Below, piece by piece: positions 1 to 7,526 of a stretch of DNA of 33,609 nt. The stretch is taken from contig JAPOXD010000033.1 of NCBI GenBank assembly GCA_026707285.1, positions 1 to 33,609 on the forward strand, written 5' to 3'. Both the position numbers and the translations under genes were made by a program. The notes under the pieces are model-generated. The model was not told the origin of the DNA. It ran no database searches and saw only the letters and a list, made by a program, of their open reading frames with translations. The stretch comes from Chloroflexota bacterium (GTDB lineage Bacteria; Chloroflexota; UBA11872). Position 1 is the stretch's first letter. Each line of letters opens with the position of its first letter.

Positions 1-225
1 ATGGGCGCGTGCGCCACCTGCGGCGGGCCCTTCCGCAGCTACAGCACGCTGCAGGGTGTCGACCGCGTGGTGCCGGTGGACGTCTACATCGCCGGGTGCC
101 CGCCACGACCGGAGGCGCTCATCGACGGCATCATGATGCTGCAGCGCAAGATCCAGCGCGACGGCATCATGGGCACGGGCCGGTTGAAGGCGCTGCGCGA
201 GGAGCAGGCGGCCGAAGCCGGATAG
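1..225 (+). CDS. nuoB: NADH-quinone oxidoreductase subunit B, C-terminal part (5' end outside window)
   Basis: This is the last 74 residues of the complex I subunit that carries iron-sulfur cluster N2, at the junction of the peripheral arm and the quinone site. The fragment opens with MGACATCGG and continues through QGVD, VPVDVY and GCPPRPE, the conserved C-terminal half of NuoB. Cys4 and Cys33 are 29 residues apart, as are the last two N2 ligands in known NuoB proteins; the tandem Cys pair must lie upstream of base 1. The ATG at base 1 is the internal Met of the MGAC motif and not a start. The TAG stop is at 223-225. A second Cys (Cys7) sits where many homologues have Ser. The next gene is a PHP protein, whereas nuoC usually follows nuoB. 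The family assignment is secure. Confidence 0.93.
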   Translation: MGACATCGGPFRSYSTLQGVDRVVPVDVYIAGCPPRPEALIDGIMMLQRKIQRDGIMGTGRLKALREEQAAEAG

Positions 226-264
226 GTTGCGACCACGCACGCGCGGCCCTCAGGCCACCACTGA

Positions 265-954
265 ATGACGACTCCTGACGGCCGCATCCGCCTGGAGCTT
301 CACGCCCACACCCACGCGTCGCCCGACTGCGGGCTCAGCCCCGCCCGCCTGGTCGAGTTGCTGCAAGACCGCGGCATCGAGGCGCTGGCGGTGACGGATC
401 ACAACACCATGGCCGGCGCCTTCGAGATGGCGCGCGCCTCGCCGCTGCCCACCATCCTGGCGGAGGAGATCAAAAGCACCGAGGGCGACATCATCGGCCT
501 CTTCTTGCAGGAAGAGATCCCCCGCGACATGTCGCCACGGGACACCGTGGCCGCTATCAAGGACCAGGGCGGGCTGGTGCTCGTGCCGCACCCATTCGAC
601 AGCCTGCGCCGCTCGGCGCTCAGGGAGGCCACCGACGGCATCCGCGAGCACATCGACATCCTCGAGGTGTTCAACGGGCGAACGCTGCGCGAGCGCGACA
701 ACCGCACGGCGCAGGACTATGCGCGCGACCACGGCCTCGTGCCATCCGTCGGCTCGGACTCGCATCTGGCCCGCGAAGTGGGAGTGAGCTGGCAGGTGCT
801 CAAGCCGTGGAGCGATCCCGCCGAATTCCTGGACAACCTGCGCGAGGCCGAGCTGCACATGGAGCTGGCGCCAGCCTGGGTGCACGCCGGCAGCTCGCTG
901 CACGCCTACGCCACGAAGTTCCGGAAGCGGCTGAATACCTGGTTCACCGGCTGA
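265..954 (+). CDS. PHP-domain metal-dependent phosphoesterase
   Basis: A 229-residue protein of the polymerase-and-histidinol-phosphatase (PHP) family, which hydrolyses phosphoesters with a multi-metal centre. The expected ligand motifs appear in order: HAH at residues 13-15, TDH at 44-46, Glu67/68, EVFN near 134, PHP at 108-110 and SDSH at 164-167. Length and order fit stand-alone bacterial PHP proteins, some of which act on nucleotides or sugar phosphates; the substrate cannot be read from sequence. There is no signal peptide or membrane segment, so it is probably cytosolic. It begins 39 bases after nuoB and ends 10 bases before the next gene on the same strand, so the three are probably co-transcribed. 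The ATG at 265 is preceded by no strong ribosome binding site. Confidence 0.85.
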   Translation: MTTPDGRIRLELHAHTHASPDCGLSPARLVELLQDRGIEALAVTDHNTMAGAFEMARASPLPTILAEEIKSTEGDIIGLFLQEEIPRDMSPRDTVAAIKDQGGLVLVPHPFDSLRRSALREATDGIREHIDILEVFNGRTLRERDNRTAQDYARDHGLVPSVGSDSHLAREVGVSWQVLKPWSDPAEFLDNLREAELHMELAPAWVHAGSSLHAYATKFRKRLNTWFTG

Positions 955-964
955 CGCCACGCGC

Positions 965-2314
965 ATGACGGCGGCAGCCGCGTCCGACCGCTGGGCGGCG
1001 TTCACGCGGCGCGGGCTGACGCTGTGGCTCCCGGCCTCGGTGAACCTGGGCATCGCCAGCCTGCTGGCCCCCGCCATGAACGCCCTGCTGGCGCGGGCCG
1101 ACGCTCCCGAGGCGTCGATCGCCGGCTTCTCCGTCGCGCTGGGCGTCATCACCATCGTGGCGCTGCCCCAGTTCCGCATCCAGCAGCTGACGCTGGTGTT
1201 TCTGCACGATCATCAGGCGCTGCACAGCCTGCGCCGCTTCGTCGCCATCACCGCCGCCGCCGTGGGCGCGATCAGCTGCGTCGCGGCCCTGACGCCCTTG
1301 GCCGAGCTGATCCTCGAAGGCATCTTCGCCGCCACCGACGACTTGCTCACCCAAGCGCGGGCGGCGTTGGTGGCGCTGTGCCCGCTGCCGGTGTTCATGG
1401 TGGCGCGCACGCATCTGCACGGCGCCGCGCTGCGACTCGGGCAGGCGCGGCTGGTGTGGCTGGGCACCGGGCTCGGGGCCGGCGGCGCCGTTGCCATCTC
1501 CGCCGTGCTGATCGCGGTGGGCATGCAGGGAGCGGCCGCGGCCGGCGTGGGCACCACGCTTGCCGCCGGCCTGGAGACCGTCATGCTGATGGCGACCACG
1601 CGCCATTTGCTGCGGCACGGGCTGCCCGCGCACTCACCGCGCGGCCTCGATTCAAGCCTGGGCGCCGTGGCGCGCTTCTTCACGCCGCTCATCTTCGCTT
1701 CGATGCTCCCCGCCGCGACCACGCCGATCGTCAACGCGGCGCTGGCCCGCACGGCCGAGCCCGAGACCTCGTTGGCCGCCTTCGCCGTCGCCATCGGCCT
1801 GTTCCAGTTCTTGTCGATCCTGCTGTGGGGCGCTCAGCCCTCGATCCTCGCGCTTCTGGCGCGCGGCGACGGCATGCGCCGCATCACGGTCTTGACCAAC
1901 GGCGTCGCCGGCGTCGTATTGATCGCCGCGATGGCCGTGGCATTCGTGCCGCCGCTGAGCCAGCTGGTCATCGAGGACATCGGCGGCGCGCGTGACCGGC
2001 TGGCCGAGCTGTCGCTGCTCGGGCTGCGCGTGCTGGCGCCCCTGCCGTTGATCCTGGTGCAGGAGCAGGTGTTCGCCTCGGCGCTGATGCAAGTGCGGCG
2101 CACCCGCCCGATTCTCTATGTGAACGTGTGGCGGCTGGCCGCGCTGCTCGTCTTCGTGGTGCTCGCGCTCGGCTTGGAGGGGCTGCCCGGCGTGGCCGTG
2201 GGCGCCGGGGCCTGGGCGGCCAGCCTGATCGTCGAAGCCGTGGCGACGTATGCCTACGGCCGCGGCGCCTATCGCCAACTCACGACCAGCGAGCCGTTGA
2301 CATTCGGCCGATAG
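965..2314 (+). CDS. Multi-pass membrane protein, MATE/MOP-like, with internal two-fold repeat
   Basis: A 449-residue, very hydrophobic protein with about a dozen predicted membrane segments and no clear cytoplasmic domain. The two halves are homologous. Residues 39-60 and 257-278 share 13 of 22 positions (NALLAR... versus NAALAR..., both continuing PE..S.A.F.VA.G). PLxxLxxExI at 111-120 matches 330-339, and the segment from LCPLP at 138 matches LAPLP at 357. All three pairs are offset by 218-219 residues, so an ancestral six-helix unit was probably duplicated. Two pseudo-symmetric six-helix bundles are the architecture of the MATE/MOP flippase superfamily (drug or lipid-linked substrate transport), which is my best guess. 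No family-specific motif fixes the substrate, and an ANKH-like relative is also possible. It follows the PHP gene closely, and its last codons carry a promoter for the downstream ABC unit. Confidence 0.6.
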   Translation: MTAAAASDRWAAFTRRGLTLWLPASVNLGIASLLAPAMNALLARADAPEASIAGFSVALGVITIVALPQFRIQQLTLVFLHDHQALHSLRRFVAITAAAVGAISCVAALTPLAELILEGIFAATDDLLTQARAALVALCPLPVFMVARTHLHGAALRLGQARLVWLGTGLGAGGAVAISAVLIAVGMQGAAAAGVGTTLAAGLETVMLMATTRHLLRHGLPAHSPRGLDSSLGAVARFFTPLIFASMLPAATTPIVNAALARTAEPETSLAAFAVAIGLFQFLSILLWGAQPSILALLARGDGMRRITVLTNGVAGVVLIAAMAVAFVPPLSQLVIEDIGGARDRLAELSLLGLRVLAPLPLILVQEQVFASALMQVRRTRPILYVNVWRLAALLVFVVLALGLEGLPGVAVGAGAWAASLIVEAVATYAYGRGAYRQLTTSEPLTFGR

Positions 2315-2324
2315 CGCCTAGGAT
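2297..2324 (+). promoter_or_regulatory. Sigma70-type promoter for the leader and ABC exporter operon
   Basis: TTGACA at 2297-2302, 16 bases, then TAGGAT at 2319-2324. The -35 box is a perfect consensus and lies inside the last codons of the membrane-protein gene. The predicted transcript start is near 2331, giving a leader of roughly 215 bases before the ABC ATPase start at 2547. Confidence 0.6.
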
Positions 2325-2330
2325 GCTAGT

Positions 2331-2546
2331 CAGCACGACGACGTTGAGATTGCGAAAGTTCCTGATGGGGACGAAGATCCGCTTCCGCCACGGCAGCCAT
2401 ATGCCGACTCCGGGAGGACTGTGCCCCGAACGCTGACGTCGTAAGCCAACGCACGAACGACCGCGGACGCCGGGCACAAGCCCACCAAACGCTCCGCGGT
2501 TTTTTTGTTGTCGCAAGACGCCGCACCCCAGCCGCAAGGATCAGAA
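2331..2546 (+). promoter_or_regulatory. Candidate attenuator or riboswitch leader upstream of the ABC exporter
   Basis: This untranslated stretch lies between a consensus promoter and the ABC ATPase start and contains an intrinsic terminator (2460-2506). An alternative helix pairs TGTGCCC (2420-2426) with GGGCACA (2472-2478). It encloses one arm of the terminator stem, so the two folds exclude each other unless a pseudoknot forms. That is the layout of a terminator-controlled leader. I could not match it to a known riboswitch class, tRNA, SRP RNA or tmRNA. It could also be a free small RNA ending at the terminator. Confidence 0.45.
2460..2506 (+). terminator. Intrinsic terminator in the ABC operon leader
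   Basis: The outer stem ACCGCGGA (2460-2467) pairs with TCCGCGGT (2493-2500), an 8-bp perfect match. Inside it is a second small hairpin, GGGC (2472-2475) with GCCC (2480-2483) around ACAA. The stem runs directly into seven T residues at 2500-2506. It stands 40 bases upstream of the ABC ATPase start codon, so it either ends the upstream transcript or acts as an attenuator. Confidence 0.7.
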
Positions 2547-3392
2547 ATGACCACCGCCGTTGAAATCGTCGAGTTAGAAAAAGCCTTCGACCCATCGGGA
2601 CTCATGGGCGAGCTTCGCCGCCTTGTCGGGCGGCCCGTGGCCCGGGTCGCCGCGCTGCGCCGCGTCACGTTGCAGGTGGCGCGAGGCGAGATCTACGGCG
2701 TCGTCGGCTCGAACGGCTCCGGAAAGTCCACGCTGGCCCGCATCGTGGCCACGCTGCTGACGCCCGACGCGGGCCGCGCGCGGGTGTTCGGCCGCGACGT
2801 GGAGCGTGAGTCGGCAGAGGTGCGACGCCTGCTGAATCGCGTGTCGGTCGACGCGTCGTTCTTCAAGAAGCTGAGCCCGCTGGAAAACCTGGTCTTCTCG
2901 GCGCGACTTTATGACCTGCCGCCGCGCACCTCGGAGCCCCGCGTGCGGCAGATTCTGCAACGTCTGGGGATCAGCGGCGATCCGCTCACCCGACCGGTCG
3001 AGCAGATGTCGCGCGGCATGCAGCAGAAGGTGGCGGTGGCGCGGGCCTTCCTGACCTCGCCGGTGCTGCTGGTGCTCGACGAGCCGACCACCGGGCTGGA
3101 CCCGGCGTCGAAGCGCGACGTGCAGGCGTTCATCGAGGAGGTGCGCGACTGCCACGACGCCACGGTGCTGCTCATGTCGCACGACATGGACGAGATTGCC
3201 CGGCTTTGCGATCGGATGGCCGTGCTCGACGACGGACGGATCGTCGCCGAGGGAACGCCCGCGTCACTGACCGCGCCCGGGGAGACACTGGAAGACGCCT
3301 TCATTCGCCTCACAGGCCATGCCCTGGGCGACACCACCAACGGACGCGCGGAGCGCGGCGAGCCCGCCGGCGTCGGGGAGACGAGACCATGA
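2547..3392 (+). CDS. ABC-2 type exporter, ATP-binding subunit
   Basis: A 281-residue ATPase of the DrrA/CcmA kind that powers an export permease at the inner membrane. Counting from this start, it shows Walker A GSNGSGKST near residue 58, the signature MSRGMQQ near 156, Walker B LLVLDEPTTGLD near 175 and the H-loop SHDMDE near 212. The N-terminal region carries a short insertion (FDPSGLMGELRRLVG) between the first strand and the usual AL..V.L.V segment, as seen in several polysaccharide- or antibiotic-type exporters. I chose ATG 2547 because AAGGA at 2536-2540 lies six bases upstream; an in-frame TTG at 2505 falls at the terminator T tract. The stop overlaps the permease start (ATGA), so the two are translationally coupled. 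The substrate is unknown. Confidence 0.88.
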   Translation: MTTAVEIVELEKAFDPSGLMGELRRLVGRPVARVAALRRVTLQVARGEIYGVVGSNGSGKSTLARIVATLLTPDAGRARVFGRDVERESAEVRRLLNRVSVDASFFKKLSPLENLVFSARLYDLPPRTSEPRVRQILQRLGISGDPLTRPVEQMSRGMQQKVAVARAFLTSPVLLVLDEPTTGLDPASKRDVQAFIEEVRDCHDATVLLMSHDMDEIARLCDRMAVLDDGRIVAEGTPASLTAPGETLEDAFIRLTGHALGDTTNGRAERGEPAGVGETRP

Positions 3393-4213
3393 TTGCCGCG
3401 CGGCGGGAATGGCGCGCGTCCTACGCCTTCGTCGAATTGAACTTCCGCGCCATCAAGCGCTACTGGGGCTGGGAAGCCGTCTGGCTGGTCTTCGCCATCG
3501 TCAACGCGCTGACGGTGGCCTACATCGCGCCCGGCGGACGGGAGGTCGCGGGCGAGGCCTTTGCCACCGACCGGCTGGTGCTCTTTCTGGTCATCGGCAC
3601 CGTGGTGTGGGCCTACCTGCAGCAGGTGTTCGACTCCGTCGGCTTCATGATCGCCTGGCAGCGCTGGGAAGGAACGATCGAAAGCACCTTCATGGCGCCC
3701 GCGCGACGCCTCGCGATGGTGGCCGGCAGCAGCGCGTTTGCGATTGTCTACGCCTTCGTCCGCGCCCTCCTGGTGCTCGGCGTGGTGTCGTTGTTCTTCG
3801 ACCTCGATCTGCTGCAGGCCAACTGGCTCACGGCGCTGGCCGTGATCTGCGTCGGCAGCGTGGGCTTCCTGGGTCTGGCGGTCATGGTGGCCGCCTTGCC
3901 GCTGCTGTTCCTCGAGCGCGGCGAGCAGATGGTGATGATCACCCTCGCGGCGCTGTTGCTGGTATCCGGCGTGTTCTACCCGATCGAGGTGCTGCCCGGC
4001 TGGCTCCAGTTTGTCGGACGCCTCTCGCCGGCCACCTACGTGCTGGAGGGCATGCGCGCGGCCGTGCTGGACGGCGCCTCGATCGGCGACGTGGCCGAGC
4101 TGTTCCCGCCGCTGCTCGTCATCGCGGCCGTCGCTCTGCCGCTCGGCATCGCGGTCTTCCGCGCCGCCGAGCGCTATGCGCTCCGCAGCGGGCGCCTGAA
4201 GCGACACGGATGA
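3389..4213 (+). CDS. ABC-2 type exporter, permease subunit
   Basis: A 274-residue ABC-2 family membrane protein with about six hydrophobic segments. It begins at the ATG overlapping the stop of the ATPase gene by four bases. The C-terminal part shows the ABC-2 signature region: LLLVSGVFYPIEVLPGWLQ followed by LSPATYVLEGMRAAVLDG, close to the conserved pattern of drug and polysaccharide exporters. The segment WQRWEGTIESTFMAP is the usual cytoplasmic loop after the second helix. With the ATPase it should form a homodimeric-permease exporter in the cytoplasmic membrane. Nothing nearby identifies the cargo. The upstream in-frame codons back to 3206 overlap the ATPase gene and do not look like ABC permease sequence. 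Confidence 0.87.
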   Translation: MIAARREWRASYAFVELNFRAIKRYWGWEAVWLVFAIVNALTVAYIAPGGREVAGEAFATDRLVLFLVIGTVVWAYLQQVFDSVGFMIAWQRWEGTIESTFMAPARRLAMVAGSSAFAIVYAFVRALLVLGVVSLFFDLDLLQANWLTALAVICVGSVGFLGLAVMVAALPLLFLERGEQMVMITLAALLLVSGVFYPIEVLPGWLQFVGRLSPATYVLEGMRAAVLDGASIGDVAELFPPLLVIAAVALPLGIAVFRAAERYALRSGRLKRHG

Positions 4214-4359
4214 TGGAACAACGATCTCGGACCGACGGCAGGAGCCGCGCACGTGTCAGGGCTCCCGCCAGACCAATACCGCCACGCGCAGCGTCGAATG
4301 CGCGACAATCAGCCGGCGCGCCCATGCGGCGCGCGTTTATGTGGGAGCGCACATCAGCT

Positions 4360-5232
4360 ATGGATCCGGTGCAGTTGGGCATACCCAAGGGTAGTTTGCA
4401 GGACGCGACCATTGAGTTGCTCCGCCGCGCGGGCTGGAGCGTCTCGGTGTCGTCGCGCAACTACGTACCGGGCATCGACGACGAGCATGTGCGCTGCAAG
4501 CTGGTCCGGGCGCAGGAGATCTCGCGCTACGTCGCGGACGGCAGTCTCGACGCGGGCATCACCGGGCTCGACTGGACCCTCGAGAACGCATCCGACGTAC
4601 GCGTCGTCGCGGATCTGGTCTATTCCAAGGCCAGCTTCCAGCCGACGCGATGGGTGCTGGCGGTGCCCAACGACTCGCCGGCCCAGTGCGCGGAGGATCT
4701 GCAGGGCGGCAAGATCGCCACGGAGCTGGTGAACTTCTCCACCAAGTACTTCAGCGATCGCGGGATCGACGTCTCCGTGGAGTTCTCCTGGGGCGCCACC
4801 GAGCTCAAGGCGGCCGAGGGCCTGGCCGACGCAATTGTCGAGGTCACTGAAACCGAGACCACGATCCGGGCGCACGGGCTGCGCGTCATCGAGACGCTCA
4901 CCACCTCGAATCCGCAGCTGATCGCCAACCACACCGCCTACGCCGACCCGGACAAGCGGCGCAAGATCGATCAGATCGCGCTGCTGCTCAAGGGCGCGCT
5001 GGATGCGGAGTCACGGGTGGGGCTCAAGATGAACGTGCCGCGGGCAAAGGTGGAGGACATCGTCGAGGTGCTGCCGAGCATCACCGCGCCGACGGTCGCC
5101 AATCTCTTCGGCACCGACTGGCTGTCCATCGAGATCGTCGTGTCGGAGCACGAGGTGCGGGAGCTGATCCCGGAGCTTCGCGCCAAGGGCGCCGAAGGCA
5201 TCATCGAGTACCCGCTCAACAAGATCGTCTGA
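4360..5232 (+). CDS. hisG: ATP phosphoribosyltransferase, long form
   Basis: Catalyses the first step of histidine biosynthesis, condensing ATP and PRPP to phosphoribosyl-ATP. The 290 residues fit the long (HisG_L) form: GIPKGSLQ at 7-14, a bilobed periplasmic-binding-like catalytic core to about residue 210, and an ACT-like regulatory C-terminal domain from about 212 to 290 (LKMNVP.., ending GIIEYPLNKIV). The long form usually works without HisZ and is feedback-inhibited by histidine. In the PRPP loop (VTETETT, 162-168) a Glu stands where most family members have Gly. ATG 4360 starts MDPVQLGIPKG, which fits the family N terminus; GGGAG at 4343-4347 lies 12 bases upstream. In-frame ATGs at 4324 and 4339 would add 12 or 7 residues. 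No other his gene is in the window. Confidence 0.93.
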   Translation: MDPVQLGIPKGSLQDATIELLRRAGWSVSVSSRNYVPGIDDEHVRCKLVRAQEISRYVADGSLDAGITGLDWTLENASDVRVVADLVYSKASFQPTRWVLAVPNDSPAQCAEDLQGGKIATELVNFSTKYFSDRGIDVSVEFSWGATELKAAEGLADAIVEVTETETTIRAHGLRVIETLTTSNPQLIANHTAYADPDKRRKIDQIALLLKGALDAESRVGLKMNVPRAKVEDIVEVLPSITAPTVANLFGTDWLSIEIVVSEHEVRELIPELRAKGAEGIIEYPLNKIV

Positions 5233-5916
5233 TCAGCGGCGCTCGAGACGACGCGCCAAGACCGACAGAGCCTCGGGGTCGGTGCAGGGGCTGTAGTGCC
5301 CGGGAAGCACCACGCGCGCGCCGCTCGCCGCCAGACGGCGGGCGGACGCGCGCTGCTCGGCGCGGCTGGTCGCCAGCCAGGGCACGTTTTCGTGCAAGCG
5401 GCCGCGACTGTGCAGGAGAGCGTCACCCGCCACGAGCACGTCGCCGCGTAGGAGCGACATGCTGCCGGGCGTGTGCCCGGGCGTGTGCAGCACCTGCCAA
5501 TCGTCGATCATGTCGCCTTCTTGGACGGGCGAGACGTCCACCGGCGGTCGCCAGCGCATGATCCAGGGGACGAGCGGCCAGTAGAGCAGCGCACGAAGGC
5601 GGGGACACGTCTCGGGCGCCGCCAAATACGGTACGTCGGCCTCGTGAATCAGGACCGGCGCCCCGGTTCGCCGTTGCAACTCCACCGCGCTGCCGCTGTG
5701 GTCCATGTCGAAGTGCGTCAGCACGATGCGGTCGATGCCCGACGGCTCGATGCCGACTTCGCGCGCGGCGCGCAGGATCGCGCCGGCCCGTCCGGGCATC
5801 CCGGTGTCCACCAGCAGCGTCGCGGCGCCCGTGAGCAGGTAGCACCACGAGCTGAGAAAGCGGTCCACCGCGTAGCAGCCAGGCGCCAGTTCGAACGGCG
5901 GCTGGCGTTTGCTCAT
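5233..5916 (-). CDS. Metallo-beta-lactamase fold hydrolase
   Basis: A 227-residue MBL-fold protein, probably a cytosolic hydrolase of the glyoxalase II or lactonase-like group. Metal-binding motifs are THFDMDH at 67-73, HTPGHTPGS at 144-152 (His144, His148), GDALL with Asp165, and PGHYSP with His207. The first motif reads HxDxDH where the classical one is HxHxDH; this occurs in several MBL subgroups and does not by itself mean loss of activity. I chose ATG 5916 (MSKRQPP); a TTG at 5943 could extend it by nine residues. Its TGA stop abuts the hisG stop with no gap, forming TGATCA across 5230-5235. It lies directly downstream of the flavin reductase on the same strand and is probably co-transcribed with it. 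The substrate is unknown. Confidence 0.85.
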   Translation of the reverse strand: MSKRQPPFELAPGCYAVDRFLSSWCYLLTGAATLLVDTGMPGRAGAILRAAREVGIEPSGIDRIVLTHFDMDHSGSAVELQRRTGAPVLIHEADVPYLAAPETCPRLRALLYWPLVPWIMRWRPPVDVSPVQEGDMIDDWQVLHTPGHTPGSMSLLRGDVLVAGDALLHSRGRLHENVPWLATSRAEQRASARRLAASGARVVLPGHYSPCTDPEALSVLARRLERR

Positions 5917-5949
5917 GCCCCGCCAGTCAGGCCAGGCAACCAACCGAAA

Positions 5950-6441
5950 CTATCCTCCGTAGCTCATCCCCGTGGCGGACAGGAGCTGCGGCTCGCCGCC
6001 GCGCTCGGATCCGCCGACCACCTCGCCGAAGTAGACCACGTGATCGCCGGGCTGGCTGCTGCCCACGACGCGGCACTCGAACCAGGCCACGGCCCCGTCC
6101 AAGACGGGAGTGCCGGTGTCGTAGCTCGTCACCGGCTCGCCTTCGAGACGGCCCTCGCCGCTGGTGGACTTTGCCGTGAACTTGAGCGAGAGGTCCTTGG
6201 ACCCGTCCGGCAAGACCGAAATCGAAAAGACGCCCGTCGCGTCGATGTTCTGGCGCGTGTGGGCCCCGTCCTGGATCGCCACCGCGACCACGCGCGGATC
6301 GAAGGACACCTGGGTCAGCCAGTTCGCCGTCATGCCGTTCGGCTCGCCGTCCGCCGACTTCGTGCCGACCACCACCAGACCGTAGACAAGGGCATTGAGC
6401 GCGTCGGATACCGGGTCGCTGTCAGACATGAGAGATCCCAT
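5950..6441 (-). CDS. Flavin reductase-like FMN-binding protein
   Basis: A 163-residue protein of the flavin reductase-like domain family (split-barrel FMN binding), which reduces flavin with NAD(P)H, often for a partner monooxygenase. Family features are the N-terminal VVGTKSADGEPNGMTANWLTQ strand-loop, the segment DPRVVAVAIQDGAHTRQNI, and the C-terminal AWFECRVV...GDHVVYFGEVVG region that closes the barrel. Length fits the family. ATG 6441 starts MGSLMSD; an in-frame ATG at 6429 with GGGA six bases upstream may be the true start. A candidate promoter lies at 6470-6499. The partner oxygenase is not in the window, and the next gene downstream is the MBL hydrolase. Confidence 0.85.
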   Translation of the reverse strand: MGSLMSDSDPVSDALNALVYGLVVVGTKSADGEPNGMTANWLTQVSFDPRVVAVAIQDGAHTRQNIDATGVFSISVLPDGSKDLSLKFTAKSTSGEGRLEGEPVTSYDTGTPVLDGAVAWFECRVVGSSQPGDHVVYFGEVVGGSERGGEPQLLSATGMSYGG

Positions 6442-6469
6442 CTGGGTGCAAGGGCCTTGGCTCCAGGCA

Positions 6470-6499
6470 ATTATCCGCGCCCCGCCGCATCCGCGGCAA
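6470..6499 (-). promoter_or_regulatory. Candidate promoter for the flavin reductase gene
   Basis: Read on the minus strand, TTGCCG (6499-6494) is followed after 18 bases by GATAAT (6475-6470). Both hexamers are near consensus and point to the flavin reductase start at 6441 or 6429. No equally good promoter was seen for the divergent aldolase. Confidence 0.4.
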
Positions 6500-6592
6500 T
6501 GTCGCGGGGAACCACGCCGCGAAACCTGGCGATGAACGGCCGCAGCTACGCTACGATGCCTCGCCGCCTGAATCAGCCGCCCGGGAGCCTAC

Positions 6593-7495
6593 GTGTCACG
6601 CGTCAATCGTTGCATCGAGCTGTTGGAGCAGGGACAGCCCGTCTATTACGACCGGGTCGACCCGCTCGAGCTCAGCTATGACCTGGGCCGCGAGCTGAGC
6701 GGCACCTGGGCCGACTACCTGCGGATCGAGTTCGAGCACCAGGGGCTCGATGCGGTCGCGCTGTCGCGCTTCATGCGCGGCATGGTCGATGCCGGCCCGA
6801 CGCGCAGCGGGCACCGCACGCCGACGGTGATGTGCACCCTGCCGGCCACCGGCATGAGCGCCGACGAGGTTCGGCTCAACGCCTGGCAGATTCGCCACAT
6901 CCTTTCGGCGGGCGTCCACGGGCTCTATCTGGCCCACGTACGCGATCCCGAGGCCGTGCGCGCATTCGTCGAGGCCTGCCGCTTTCCGCATCAGACCGTT
7001 GGCATGGGCGACGACCTGGGCATCGGCACCCGCGGGCACGGCGCCGAGGGATATCCAGCCGACATCTGGGGACTGGACGTTTCCGAGTACGTACGCGTCG
7101 CCGACCCCTGGCCGCTCAATCCGGCGGGTGAGCTGGCCCTTGGCATCAAGGTTGAAGACCGCTTCGGCGTGCCGCACGCCGACGCCTGCATGGCCGTGCC
7201 GGGCGTGGCGTTCGGTGAATGGGGCCCCGGCGACATGGGCCTATTCTTCGGCCATCCAGAGTGGAAGAACGCCCCCTACAGCCCGCAAATGGAGGCCGCC
7301 TGGCGGCAGGTGAAGGCCGCTTGCGACCGTGCGGGCATCCTCTTCCTCTGCGCCTGGGACGACCCGGCGCTCACGCCCGAGCAGCGCGCAGACCTGCTGA
7401 TCAACGAGATCGGCGCCAAGCTCATCGCGGCGGGCGACGGACCCATCCTCGCCGCTGCCGGCCGAGCGCTCACCGGGCGCACCATGCCGGTGTAG
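6593..7495 (+). CDS. HpcH/HpaI-family aldolase
   Basis: A 300-residue class II (metal-dependent) aldolase of the HpcH/HpaI and citrate-lyase-beta superfamily. It should cleave or form 2-keto-hydroxy acids with pyruvate as donor, in the cytosol. The diagnostic elements are Glu188 in GIKVEDRFG and Asp214 in GPGDMGLFFG. Their 26-residue spacing matches the metal ligands Glu149 and Asp175 of E. coli HpaI. The N-terminal half is less typical, with LRIEFEHQGLD and LPATGMSADEV, and a loop (about 145-180) longer than in HpaI. It starts at GTG 6593 with GGGAG at 6583-6587. It is convergent with the lactonase, 31 bases away. The natural substrate is not evident. Confidence 0.83.
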   Translation: MSRVNRCIELLEQGQPVYYDRVDPLELSYDLGRELSGTWADYLRIEFEHQGLDAVALSRFMRGMVDAGPTRSGHRTPTVMCTLPATGMSADEVRLNAWQIRHILSAGVHGLYLAHVRDPEAVRAFVEACRFPHQTVGMGDDLGIGTRGHGAEGYPADIWGLDVSEYVRVADPWPLNPAGELALGIKVEDRFGVPHADACMAVPGVAFGEWGPGDMGLFFGHPEWKNAPYSPQMEAAWRQVKAACDRAGILFLCAWDDPALTPEQRADLLINEIGAKLIAAGDGPILAAAGRALTGRTMPV

Positions 7496-7526
7496 CCGCG
7501 CGAGCCATGCGGCGCTGACAGCCCGG

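Noticed and set aside
1-3. ATG at base 1 as a gene start
   Set aside because: It is the internal Met of the conserved NuoB MGAC motif; essential Cys ligands lie upstream.
2315-2546. tRNA, SRP RNA, tmRNA or a known riboswitch in the ABC leader
   Set aside because: No T-loop, no SRP tetraloop region and no conserved core of cobalamin, TPP, fluoride, guanidine or ZTP classes could be matched by eye. It is kept only as an unclassified leader.
2909-4252. 447-codon open frame on the minus strand opposite the ABC exporter
   Set aside because: A shadow of the ATPase and permease genes, whose motifs are unambiguous.
4241-4264. GGAGCC/GGCTCC hairpin after the ABC permease as a terminator
   Set aside because: Six-base stem, twelve-base loop and no T tract; too weak to call.
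3319-4359. Long in-frame extension upstream of hisG, suggesting a fusion protein
   Set aside because: The added residues are an Arg/Ala-rich shadow of the permease gene. The family N terminus begins at 4360.
5473-6681. 402-codon open frame on the plus strand across the MBL and flavin reductase genes
   Set aside because: It is antisense to two well-supported genes and crosses their boundary, with a low-complexity Arg/His/Ala-rich translation.
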